A DNA stretch of 45,720 bases from Roseiflexaceae bacterium (GTDB taxonomy: Bacteria; Chloroflexota; Chloroflexia; Chloroflexales; Roseiflexaceae), in the NCBI GenBank assembly GCA_947450095.1, contig CANFUF010000013.1:1-45720 (forward strand), read 5' to 3'. The first letter of the stretch is position 1. The number at the start of each line of letters is the position of its first letter. Below the pieces are notes generated by a model. It had not been told where the DNA came from and did not search any database. It saw only the letters and a program-made list of their open reading frames with translations. The translations under genes were made by a program, and so were the position numbers. Positions 29,993-37,826 of the stretch are shown in pieces.

Positions 29993-30568
29993 ATGGTTGG
30001 TACGGATTCACTCGCGTTGATTGCGGACGATATTCGTGTATGTCGGGCATGTGCGTTGTGTGAATCAGCCACACAGGCTGTCCCAGGGAGCGGTGCGGCA
30101 GATGCACGGCTGATGATTATTGGTGAAGCGCCAGGGGCTCATGAAGATAAGGCAGGAATGCCCTTTGTGGGAGCGTCAGGCAAAGTACTTGACAAATTAT
30201 TACTTGTGGCTGGATTGAATCGGGCGGCACTGTTTATTGCCAATGTTGTCAAACATCGTCCACCACAAAACCGTGATCCATTGCCTGCTGAAGTATTGGC
30301 CTGTGCGCGCTTCTTACAACGGCAAATCGCAGTTATTGATCCATTGGTCATTGTTCCATTAGGTCGCCATGCTGCCGCCCGTTGGATTTCTGATATCAAG
30401 ATTAGTACGGCACATGGTGTGCCGCAGCACATCGCAAACTACATCGTAGTCCCGATGTTGCACCCCGCAGCCGCGTTGTATCAACCACGAAATATGGCAG
30501 TGTTGGAAGCAGATTTTCAGGCATTAGGTGAATTGTACCGGACAGTCCTGCGTGACGCAGTCAAATAG
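29993..30568 (+). CDS. Uracil-DNA glycosylase, family 4-like
   Basis: A 191-residue DNA repair enzyme removing uracil from DNA. Motif 1 is GEAPGAHEDKAGMPFVG (residues 44-60) and motif 2 is MLHPAAAL near residue 159. Family 4 enzymes hold a 4Fe-4S cluster with four Cys. Here Cys17, Cys20 and Cys104 are present, but the usual Cys of the NVVKC motif is His88 (NVVKHRPPQNRDP); Cys23 could be an alternative ligand. The UdgX-specific KRRIH loop is absent. The site before the ATG is weak. It is 13 bases before the small membrane protein gene. Confidence 0.87.
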   Translation: MVGTDSLALIADDIRVCRACALCESATQAVPGSGAADARLMIIGEAPGAHEDKAGMPFVGASGKVLDKLLLVAGLNRAALFIANVVKHRPPQNRDPLPAEVLACARFLQRQIAVIDPLVIVPLGRHAAARWISDIKISTAHGVPQHIANYIVVPMLHPAAALYQPRNMAVLEADFQALGELYRTVLRDAVK

Positions 30569-30581
30569 TGAAGGAGTTTGC

Positions 30582-31130
30582 ATGATGAAAACATACCAAC
30601 TATCGGCAACAGGGCGACGGAACGTCATGTTGTTAATGATTGGTGCGGGGTTAATTTGGATTTTTGCCATCTGGACATTTCAATCGACGTTAGCGATTAG
30701 TTATAGCCCTGGGAAAATCCTTGATTCGTTACAAGCATCGCTCGGCCAAGGATTGACGGTCGATCGTACTGTACCGGCATTGTTTATGTTGGTATTGATG
30801 GTCGCCGCTCCCCTAACAATTTGGAATATTGCGATGGAATGGGTCGTGCGCTATACCCCTACCGGTGATGGATTACGTTATGAAGCCTTTGGAATTAGTT
30901 TATTGATTCCATGGAGCAATGTCAGTGATATTCGTGCCATTGATGCCGATAGCGATGAACCAAGCAATGAGCTCCGTCTCAAAATAGATCCGAGCGCCCA
31001 AATAAGTAATCCAGTGTTGCGATTGTTGCATGTACAAGCCTATGGGCGGGTCGTGTTGCCGTTGTATGCGGGGATTGAACACCGCGAGGAATTAATCGAC
31101 GAAATTCGCCGCCGGGCAAATTTGAGTTAG
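30582..31130 (+). CDS. Small membrane protein with PH-like C-terminal domain
   Basis: A 182-residue protein with two predicted membrane helices (about residues 15-38 and 62-85) followed by a soluble domain resembling bacterial PH-like domains (GLRYEAFGISLLIPWSNVSDI). AAGGAG lies seven bases before ATG 30582; upstream starts overlap the glycosylase gene. I cannot assign a function. It is followed by 283 non-coding bases in which I saw no clear element, then RNase J. Confidence 0.7.
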   Translation: MMKTYQLSATGRRNVMLLMIGAGLIWIFAIWTFQSTLAISYSPGKILDSLQASLGQGLTVDRTVPALFMLVLMVAAPLTIWNIAMEWVVRYTPTGDGLRYEAFGISLLIPWSNVSDIRAIDADSDEPSNELRLKIDPSAQISNPVLRLLHVQAYGRVVLPLYAGIEHREELIDEIRRRANLS

Positions 31131-31413
31131 ATTGCTTGCGTAATCATAGCGTCTCAATACGGTTTTGTGTGACCAAATGCCAGTATGGTGTTTGATTCAT
31201 TCGGGATAGATGGCCTGTTGGCGTGATCATTCAGCTTACGGTACGAGTGACCACGATATGTACGGTATAACCGTTTGGAATAGCAATACGTGTAGTATAA
31301 GAAAGGAAGCAAGGTCAGCGATTTTTGATATCCCACTGCGTGTTGTTTGGCATCATGTGATGCCAGAGTGATAGCAGCAATCGTATCAAGGATGCGTTGA
31401 TGTTGCATGTGAA

Positions 31414-33084
31414 ATGACAAAACAGCGATTACGAGTAATTCCCTTGGGTGGTGCTGGTGAAGTTGGCCGGAATATGTGGGTGGTAGAATACGGCGAAGAT
31501 ATTGTGGTGTTGGATTGTGGCGTCATGTTCCCCGAAGCCGAAATGCTCGGAGTTGACTTGGTGTTGCCTGATATCACCTATTTGCGCGAAAACCTGCACA
31601 AAATCCGCGCAATTGTATTGACCCACGGTCACGAAGACCATATTGGTTCGTTGCCCTATGTGTTGCCTGAATTGGGCTTCCCGCCCGTCTATGCGACGCC
31701 ATTGACTGCGGGTATGGTAAGTCACAAATTAAAAGAGCACCGCTTGCTCGAACAAACCAAAATTCACCGCTTCGAAGCAGGCGATGAATTGCGGGTTGGA
31801 ATTTTCAAAATTGAAACCTTCCACGTCGCCCACTCTATCCCCGATACCGTTGGTCTGGCAATCAACACGCCGGCTGGTATTGCGGTCTATCTGACGGACT
31901 GGAAGTTTGACCACACTCCCGTCGACAAACGCCCCACCGACATTGCGGCAATTACCGCATTGGGACAACGCAATCCGGTGGTATTGATTACCGACTGTGT
32001 GCGTGTTGAATCATCCGGGTTTACCCCCAGTGAACGGGTGGTTGGTGATTCGCTTGATTCGATTTTTGCCACGGCACCCGGTCGGATTATTGTGGCGACC
32101 TTTGCCTCAAATATCTCACGTGTGCAACAAGTGATTGACTCATCTGAAGCCTATGGTCGCCGCTTGATGTTGGCTGGTCGTAGCATGGAAAACAACTTCC
32201 GGATCGCCTTGGAACTCGGTTATCTACGCATCCAGCCAACCACGCTCGTGCGTGGTAGCGAAGCTGCCACCTTGCCTGACGACCAAGTGGCCGTAATGTG
32301 TACTGGGAGCCAAGGTGAACCGATGGCCGCCCTCGCTCGTATGGCCAACCGTGATTTCCCTCATTTGCGCGTCAAACAAGGGGACACAGTGGTGGTATCT
32401 GCCTCGCCAATCCCAGGCAACGAAGTGTCGGTATCACGGGTTATCAACAATCTGTTCCGGATCGGTGCCGATGTGATTTATGGTAGCGAAGCCAAAGTCC
32501 ATGTGTCAGGCCATGCTGCCCAAGAAGAGCTCAAAATGCTGCTTGGCATGTTGCGCCCCCAAAACGTCATCCCATTCCATGGTGATTATCGCCACATGGT
32601 ACTGTATCGTAAGCTGGCACTTGGCATGAACATGGGCTATACCATGGATAATGTGTTTGTGCTCGAAAACGGTTCGGTGATGGAATTTGGCCAAAACTTC
32701 GCCAAAATGGTCAATAAAGTACCGGTGAATTACATTTATGTAGACGGTACGACTGTCGGTGATGTCAGCCAAATTGTGGTGCGCGATCGCCAACTCCTGT
32801 CACGCGATGGGGTGATGATTGTCGTGGTGACTATTGACCGCCATAGTGGTGAATTAGTCGGTGGCCCCGATGTCATGTCACGTGGCTTTGTACAGGTACG
32901 TGATGCCGACACCTTGATTGATTCGACGCGCAACGTGGTTCGCCGGATTTTGCAAAAAACCAATGATCAGACTGAAGTCGATGCGGCCTTTGTCATCCGC
33001 AAAATCAAAGACGCTGTCGGCGATCATTTGTTTGAACAAACTCGCCGCCGTCCTGTGGTATTGCCGATTGTGACTGAAGTGTAG
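31414..33084 (+). CDS. rnj: Ribonuclease J
   Basis: A 556-residue beta-CASP metallo-beta-lactamase RNase with 5'-to-3' exonuclease and endonuclease activity, central to mRNA turnover and rRNA maturation in bacteria lacking RNase E dominance. The zinc motif THGHEDHIGS (His71, His73, Asp75, His76) and later His and Asp residues (ETFHVAHSIPD, LTDWKFD) are intact, as are beta-CASP motifs (ATFASNISR, TGSQGEPMAAL, HVSGHAAQEEL) and the C-terminal domain (DAVGDHLFEQTRRRPVVLP). Its length is standard. It is followed 12 bases later by an intrinsic terminator. Confidence 0.96.
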   Translation: MTKQRLRVIPLGGAGEVGRNMWVVEYGEDIVVLDCGVMFPEAEMLGVDLVLPDITYLRENLHKIRAIVLTHGHEDHIGSLPYVLPELGFPPVYATPLTAGMVSHKLKEHRLLEQTKIHRFEAGDELRVGIFKIETFHVAHSIPDTVGLAINTPAGIAVYLTDWKFDHTPVDKRPTDIAAITALGQRNPVVLITDCVRVESSGFTPSERVVGDSLDSIFATAPGRIIVATFASNISRVQQVIDSSEAYGRRLMLAGRSMENNFRIALELGYLRIQPTTLVRGSEAATLPDDQVAVMCTGSQGEPMAALARMANRDFPHLRVKQGDTVVVSASPIPGNEVSVSRVINNLFRIGADVIYGSEAKVHVSGHAAQEELKMLLGMLRPQNVIPFHGDYRHMVLYRKLALGMNMGYTMDNVFVLENGSVMEFGQNFAKMVNKVPVNYIYVDGTTVGDVSQIVVRDRQLLSRDGVMIVVVTIDRHSGELVGGPDVMSRGFVQVRDADTLIDSTRNVVRRILQKTNDQTEVDAAFVIRKIKDAVGDHLFEQTRRRPVVLPIVTEV

Positions 33085-33096
33085 GGTTGTACGTGG

Positions 33097-33134
33097 GCGG
33101 AGGTGGCACATGATAGTGCCACCTCCGCTTTTTT
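33097..33134 (+). terminator. Intrinsic terminator of RNase J
   Basis: A 13-bp perfect GC-rich stem (33097-33109 with 33116-33128), a six-base loop and a run of six T. It lies 12 bases after the RNase J stop. The tail overlaps the end of the converging rimI gene. Confidence 0.93.
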
Positions 33135-33792
33135 ATTGGGGCGTTGTCGGTGCAGTGGGAGTAGTGGCAAGCACCACTGGCGTCGTTTGCAGGCGATGAT
33201 AGAGTTGTTGACGGAGCTCACGTACGCGCTCACGGTACGCCGCTGCGTGAATGTCGTCGGTCCACATAATCGAGGCATCTTCACCATTATCGGTGTAGTA
33301 GCGTTTGCGTTCACCTTGATGACGGAATCCAAATTTGACATATAAATTCTGGGCCGCAATATTTGATACGCGCACTTCGAGGGTTAATTGTTGGGCTTTG
33401 AGTTCGTAGGCTTGATCAATTAATCCCAACATCAACAACTCACCAACTCCTTGGCGACGATAATCGGGGTGAACGGCAATGGTGGTGACATGTCCGTCGT
33501 CGAGACTCAGCCAAATCCCCGCATGTCCGGCAATTGGGAGCCGGGGTGTTGGGGCTGCCACAACGGGTACACGCCAGCGATTGATGAAGCGTTGGAGCGC
33601 TGATATCGGTGTGCTATTGATACCACCAGGTAAATGCGGTGAGACGCGTACCACCACATACCGGCTGTGTTGGGGGGCACTCAACTCGTTCATGTAGGTG
33701 GCAGTGGACCATTGGTATGGGAAGCTCTGGGCGTCGATGCGATGAACTTCAGGTAAATCGTCGACCTGCATATGATCAATAAAAAAATACAC
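33133..33792 (-). CDS. rimI: RimI-like GNAT N-acetyltransferase
   Basis: A 219-residue GNAT protein resembling ribosomal protein S18 alanine acetyltransferase. The acetyl-CoA motif is VHPDYRRQGVGELL; LEVRVSNIAAQNLYVKFGF and GERKRYYTDNGEDASIM match the RimI C-terminal motifs. It is longer than the usual 150 residues because of an insert (about residues 50-85) and a Thr/Pro/Ala tail. I use the GTG at 33792, which has GGAG eight bases upstream and gives the family N-terminus; an ATG seven codons later is possible. No tsaB/tsaD gene is next to it. Confidence 0.88.
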   Translation of the reverse strand: MYFFIDHMQVDDLPEVHRIDAQSFPYQWSTATYMNELSAPQHSRYVVVRVSPHLPGGINSTPISALQRFINRWRVPVVAAPTPRLPIAGHAGIWLSLDDGHVTTIAVHPDYRRQGVGELLMLGLIDQAYELKAQQLTLEVRVSNIAAQNLYVKFGFRHQGERKRYYTDNGEDASIMWTDDIHAAAYRERVRELRQQLYHRLQTTPVVLATTPTAPTTPQ

Positions 33793-33843
33793 CGTGGTTA
33801 CTCCAATGTTGGGGTTTCACTGTGATTATAGCAAGTTCACACC

Positions 33844-33881
33844 AAAAAACACACATCAGCACCATCTGGTGCTGATGTGTG
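33844..33881 (-). terminator. Intrinsic terminator of the lipoprotein gene
   Basis: On the minus strand a 15-bp stem with a two-base loop (arms 33850-33864 and 33867-33881) is followed by six T. It lies 14 bases after the lipoprotein stop. Confidence 0.9.
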
Positions 33882-33895
33882 TCATCGCACAACGG

Positions 33896-34696
33896 CTATT
33901 TGATGACGGTGGCTGATTCGGCTTGGATGAATTCTTTGTAGGCTCCATCGCGCCCGAAATTCCCGCCACTTTGGAATGTACCCGTGACTTCGACTTTGCC
34001 CCACACAAAACTATTGTTTGGGCCCACGGTGAGTTCTGCTGATTTGTCAGGTGGGAATCCTTCCATCCAGATGATTTTGCCTACTGGTTGTGGGCTAGAT
34101 CCATCTTCTTCGGTGGAAATCCCCTCAGCCAACACATAAATCGCGGAGTTCCAGAAGTAGTACCCTTGGGTGGTGATTTTTTTGCCATTGTAGTCGCTTG
34201 ATTTGTCGAGTAAATCAAACATTGAGACTTTACCGTCACCAAGCGCAGTATTGGTGATGCGTTGTTCATTACGCTTGATTTGCTCAATGACTTCGGCTTT
34301 GCTGACGACCAGTTGGTATTTGTAGTTCTTTTCGGGGCCAAAGGTTCCTGCTTCAAGCTTTCCGGTGATTTTTACGAACCCGTAGGTGGCGTCACCAGGG
34401 CGGTGTAAGTTGAGGGCGACATCATCAGGGATTTTGTCGACCCACACTGCATCTCCCAATGCTTGGGCATCAAGCCCGTTATCCAACGTGCTTACGCCCG
34501 CTGCCAAAATCGATAGTGGCTTTTCGCCGGGTTTGGCTAAATATGCACCGGCTACGGTGATATCTTTGCCAACGTACTTATCGTAGGCCGCCGTAACATC
34601 GGCGATGTGCAACGTATTGTCACCAAGCAACCCACAGCTCGTGATGAGTGAAAGAAATGTCATCAATACCATGATGCGGCGAAAACGTACAACCAT
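33896..34696 (-). CDS. Putative lipoprotein with two internal repeats
   Basis: A 266-residue secreted lipoprotein. A basic N-terminus and hydrophobic core end at the lipobox LITSC with lipidated Cys21. The mature chain holds two related halves (about residues 25-140 and 150-266), each with a YxGKxIT-xGxY strand, an IWxxxxP segment and a VxGxFExGxFG-like element. This suggests an internal duplication of an OB-like domain; the fold is an inference. ATG 34696, with GAGG upstream, fits a signal peptide better than earlier in-frame ATGs. The function is unknown. Confidence 0.8.
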   Translation of the reverse strand: MVVRFRRIMVLMTFLSLITSCGLLGDNTLHIADVTAAYDKYVGKDITVAGAYLAKPGEKPLSILAAGVSTLDNGLDAQALGDAVWVDKIPDDVALNLHRPGDATYGFVKITGKLEAGTFGPEKNYKYQLVVSKAEVIEQIKRNEQRITNTALGDGKVSMFDLLDKSSDYNGKKITTQGYYFWNSAIYVLAEGISTEEDGSSPQPVGKIIWMEGFPPDKSAELTVGPNNSFVWGKVEVTGTFQSGGNFGRDGAYKEFIQAESATVIK

Positions 34697-34736
34697 GCAG
34701 AACCTCATTAACGAATAATTATTCTTGCACCTATAA

Positions 34737-34766
34737 TAGCACAATTTTGAATAGCACAATTTTGAT
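34737..34766. repeat. Two 15-bp tandem repeats upstream of the lipoprotein gene
   Basis: TAGCACAATTTTGA(A/T) occurs twice in tandem (34737-34751 and 34752-34766). It overlaps a possible minus-strand promoter (TTGTGC, 15-base spacer, TATTAT at 34738-34733), so it may be an operator or a duplicated -35 region. Confidence 0.65.
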
Positions 34767-35184
34767 GAATGTCGCACGGATGATAATGTGTTTTTGCGTA
34801 TAATAAAGACGTCGTATACACCGTTAAATGCGTGATATTGATGCCGTAACTCGTAATGGTAAATTAAGCGTTAATTTTTCTGTTATTTTGCTATTTAACA
34901 CGAAAAATAATATGGTTGTCTAATACCATATCAGTCTATTAAAGATTTTGTATTTTTGTGATTGCAATGACATTTATACGACGTTTACAATGATTTCTAT
35001 TGGTCACACACGATAACGTGTGTGAAAATTGTTTTTGGTAGACGGCATGATTTTTAGGGAAAAATGAAGAAGTTGAGCGGTAATATGTTTAAAATATTAA
35101 AAATACTAAATTTATTTTACATAATTGACGATATAACCTAGTTTCACATATAATTAGGTACGATATTGACTTGAAAGGAATCGC
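34767..35184. other. AT-rich non-coding region
   Basis: This stretch is clearly richer in A+T than its neighbours and no plausible gene was seen in it. It contains a plus-strand TATAAT at 34799-34804, an inverted repeat ATATGGT/ACCATAT (34910-34931) and a 9-bp hairpin TCACACACG/CGTGTGTGA (35004-35025) followed by A- and T-rich sequence. It ends at the AAAGGA site of the next gene. A long leader, regulatory region or small RNA is possible. Confidence 0.5.
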
Positions 35185-35859
35185 ATGACCGCACTGTTTG
35201 TTGCCCTCGGCATCATGGTATTAGCATTGTTGGCGTTGTTGTTGTGGTTTGTACCACGATTGCTTCAACAACAGGCGGTGCGTGTTTCGGACGAGTCTGC
35301 ACAACTGCGCGAAATGTTGCTTGATTTATTGAGTGAACAAGAGGCGGTAACGATTCGTCAGACGCAACTAGGCGCAGCAATTGCGCAGTTGCAAGCTCGA
35401 TTTGAAGTAGTTGCACCGACGGGCAACGATACAATCGGGATGATTGACCGTGTAAATCAGTTGCAACAGACGTTGCAAACATGGGCCGAGCAACGTGATG
35501 TCGCACATGCGAGCCCACTTGATGGGAATGCAATGCGTGCTACCACCAACGAGATTTTGACGCGTCTGGATGCCATGCAAATCCAAATGCGTGATACTGC
35601 GACATTAGTTGATGACGGCGTACTGCTAGGGGTGCGTCAACTCGGCGACCGCGTGCATGCAATGCAATTGCAGTTAGAAACATGGGTTGAAACCTCGACC
35701 CAATATCATGGTGATGAAGCTGATATTTTGCAACAATTGCAGGAACAATTAGCTGCAGTCCGTACACGGATTGATATTGCCCGTGAAGCGCATCCTGCGA
35801 TTGATGTGCCACTCAATACTCCTTCGGAATCATTAACAACGCAGCTCCCCGAAGAATAA
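35185..35859 (+). CDS. Membrane-anchored coiled-coil protein of unknown function
   Basis: A 224-residue protein I do not recognise. One hydrophobic helix (about residues 2-27) leads into a long Gln/Leu/Glu/Ala-rich region with heptad character (about 35-75, 88-100 and 120-205), typical of a coiled coil facing the cytoplasm, and a Ser/Thr/Pro tail. AAAGGA lies six bases before the ATG. It sits 124 bases upstream of minC, in the same direction, so a role in division or cell-shape control is a possibility from context only. Confidence 0.75.
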   Translation: MTALFVALGIMVLALLALLLWFVPRLLQQQAVRVSDESAQLREMLLDLLSEQEAVTIRQTQLGAAIAQLQARFEVVAPTGNDTIGMIDRVNQLQQTLQTWAEQRDVAHASPLDGNAMRATTNEILTRLDAMQIQMRDTATLVDDGVLLGVRQLGDRVHAMQLQLETWVETSTQYHGDEADILQQLQEQLAAVRTRIDIAREAHPAIDVPLNTPSESLTTQLPEE

Positions 35860-35933
35860 GTTGTTATGGCAATAATTATTTCATAGTGCAAGTGAAAAAT
35901 TGGCAGAGATGTTTTTTATTGTGATACACTCCA

Positions 35934-35942
35934 TGGTATAAT
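35934..35942 (+). promoter_or_regulatory. Candidate extended -10 promoter of minCDE
   Basis: TGG followed directly by TATAAT (35937-35942) forms an extended -10, 41 bases before the minC start. No good -35 was seen. Confidence 0.42.
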
Positions 35943-35983
35943 TACTGCACATAATATGTTGCTGAAAGTGTTGAGGAATGCCT

Positions 35984-36649
35984 ATGGCCGAGCACGTCGC
36001 AATCAAAGGAGCTCGCGGTGGTCTGCGTGTAGTCGTTGATGACACCTGTTCATGGGATGATGCGTTTGTAGCGATTCAACACCAGCTCGCACATGGGGCT
36101 AATTTATTTCAAGGTATGAGTGTGTCGTTTGATATGGGGGCACGTGCAATTGACCGCACCGAAATGCAGTCGTTGTACACGGTATTGCAAACCTATCAAT
36201 TGACCACAGTAGATATTCAGGCTGATTCGAGTGAAGTGCGTCAATTTGCGCGAGCGGTTGGATTAACGGCCAAACCGCGCAGTATTGCGCATACGAATGC
36301 GATGAATCCTGTTGCGCCAGCACCGATTTTGATCAAAAATTTGCGTTCTGGTCAGGTTCACAAGCATTTACACGGCGATTTGACGTTACTCGGTGATGTC
36401 AATGCCGGTGCCGAATTAATCGTGGCGGGGAGTTTGGTGGTGTTTGGGCGGGTGCGTGGATTTGTCCATGCCGGCGCCCTCGGTGATCGCAGTGCCATTA
36501 TCTGCGCGATTGAATTGGCAGCCACGCAGATTCGGATTGCTGACATCCGAGCCCGTGCACCTGAGCATGACGCCCAGCGCACCCCCGAAATTGCCTGTAT
36601 CGAGGATGACCAAATTATCGTCCACTCGTGGGAAGAATACCGTCGTTAA
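35984..36649 (+). CDS. minC: Septum site-determining protein MinC
   Basis: A 221-residue division inhibitor that acts on FtsZ when recruited by MinD. The N-terminal part is divergent. The C-terminal beta-helix has the family signature: HGDLTLLGDVNAGAELI, VFGRVRGFVHAGA, GDRSAIICAIEL and QIRIADI. GAGGA at 35973-35977 directly abuts the ATG at 35978 but is six bases before the ATG at 35984, so the second start is preferred. It begins the minC-minD-minE cluster. Confidence 0.93.
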   Translation: MAEHVAIKGARGGLRVVVDDTCSWDDAFVAIQHQLAHGANLFQGMSVSFDMGARAIDRTEMQSLYTVLQTYQLTTVDIQADSSEVRQFARAVGLTAKPRSIAHTNAMNPVAPAPILIKNLRSGQVHKHLHGDLTLLGDVNAGAELIVAGSLVVFGRVRGFVHAGALGDRSAIICAIELAATQIRIADIRARAPEHDAQRTPEIACIEDDQIIVHSWEEYRR

Positions 36650-36694
36650 TTCTGTGCCTGTAATATTGTATTAACTCTGTGAGAGGATTCTGGT

Positions 36695-37492
36695 ATGGCT
36701 AAAGTCATTACAATCACATCGGGAAAAGGTGGGGTGGGCAAAACAACATCAACGGCGAATCTGGGTACGGCGTTAGCCGGACTTGGTAATAAAGTTGTAG
36801 TTGTTGATGCCGATATTGGGTTGCGTAATTTGGATGTGGTGATGGGACTCGAAAACCGCATTGTCTATGATCTGGTCGATGTCATCGAAGGCAATTGTCG
36901 TTTGCGGCAAGCACTCATCAAAGACAAGCATGAAGCCGAACTTTATCTGCTCCCTGCCGCCCAAACGCGTGACAAAGATGCGGTCACCCAAGAAGAAATG
37001 GTCGAACTTGTCGACCAACTACGTGAAGAATTTGACTTTGTGTTGATTGATAGCCCTGCTGGTATCGAAAGTGGCTTCAAAAACGCCATCGCCGGTGCCG
37101 ACGAAATCATCATCGTCACCACTCCCGAAGTATCGGCAGTGCGTGACGCTGATCGTATCATTGGATTGTGCGAAGCCTACGAAAAAGGCCAACCACGTCT
37201 GATATTGAATCGCTTGCGCCCAAAGATGGTGCGCAGTGGCGAAATGATGAGTGTCGAAGATGTGTTGCAGATTCTTGCCATTGATTTGATTGGCATCATT
37301 CCCGAAGACGAGGATGTCATCACCGCTACCAATAAAGGTGAAGTGCTTGTGCTCGACAAGAGCTCAAAGACCGGTAAATACTATACCGATATCGCCCGCC
37401 GCATAAATGGTGAAGAAGTTGCCATTGATCCCATTGAAGACACACCGAGTTTGATTGAACGCATATCCAATATGTTACGCGGGGGGCGTTAA
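36695..37492 (+). CDS. minD: Septum site-determining protein MinD
   Basis: A 265-residue membrane-associated ATPase that recruits MinC and is released by MinE. The deviant Walker A motif is SGKGGVGKTT with signature Lys11 and Lys16; DADIGLRNLD and DSPAGIESGF are the switch and Walker B regions. The C-terminal LIERISNMLRGGR is the short amphipathic membrane-targeting helix. It lies 45 bases after minC and 32 bases before minE. Confidence 0.98.
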   Translation: MAKVITITSGKGGVGKTTSTANLGTALAGLGNKVVVVDADIGLRNLDVVMGLENRIVYDLVDVIEGNCRLRQALIKDKHEAELYLLPAAQTRDKDAVTQEEMVELVDQLREEFDFVLIDSPAGIESGFKNAIAGADEIIIVTTPEVSAVRDADRIIGLCEAYEKGQPRLILNRLRPKMVRSGEMMSVEDVLQILAIDLIGIIPEDEDVITATNKGEVLVLDKSSKTGKYYTDIARRINGEEVAIDPIEDTPSLIERISNMLRGGR

Positions 37493-37524
37493 ACATTCAC
37501 GGATGTGGCTAAAGGAGTGGTACT

Positions 37525-37779
37525 ATGAGCTTTTTTAATCGGAACAATAAAGGGTCTGCTAGCGTCGCCCGTAATCGGCTGTTGACGGTACTTTTGCACG
37601 ATCGTGTGAAATTGACGCCAGACATGATCGAACGCCTCAAAATCGAATTGTGTGACGTTATCCGGCGTTATGTGCCGTCGATTGACCCAGACACCATCGA
37701 TATTGCGGTGACACAGACAGACAATAATACGGACCAACTTGAAACGCGAATTCCGCTGGGACGAGGACGGAACGGCTGA
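37525..37779 (+). CDS. minE: Cell division topological specificity factor MinE
   Basis: An 84-residue protein that stimulates MinD ATPase and restricts MinCD to the poles. The family pattern is visible: an SFFNR membrane-contact N-terminus, SVARNRLLTVLLHDRVKLTP (the MinD-binding segment) and the topological specificity part with IKIEL-like LKIELCDVIRRYV and IDIAV. AAAGGAG precedes the ATG. The Min system here is complete, so pole-to-pole patterning of MinD is expected. Confidence 0.93.
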   Translation: MSFFNRNNKGSASVARNRLLTVLLHDRVKLTPDMIERLKIELCDVIRRYVPSIDPDTIDIAVTQTDNNTDQLETRIPLGRGRNG

Positions 37780-37826
37780 TAGTAATAAAGATATTTTTTG
37801 ATTAACAATTCTAGTTTGGGGTTTAC

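Noticed and set aside
31154-31420. Minus-strand open frame in the gap before RNase J
   Set aside because: It overlaps the RNase J start, has no recognisable domain and no good ribosome-binding site. The gap more likely holds the RNase J promoter region.
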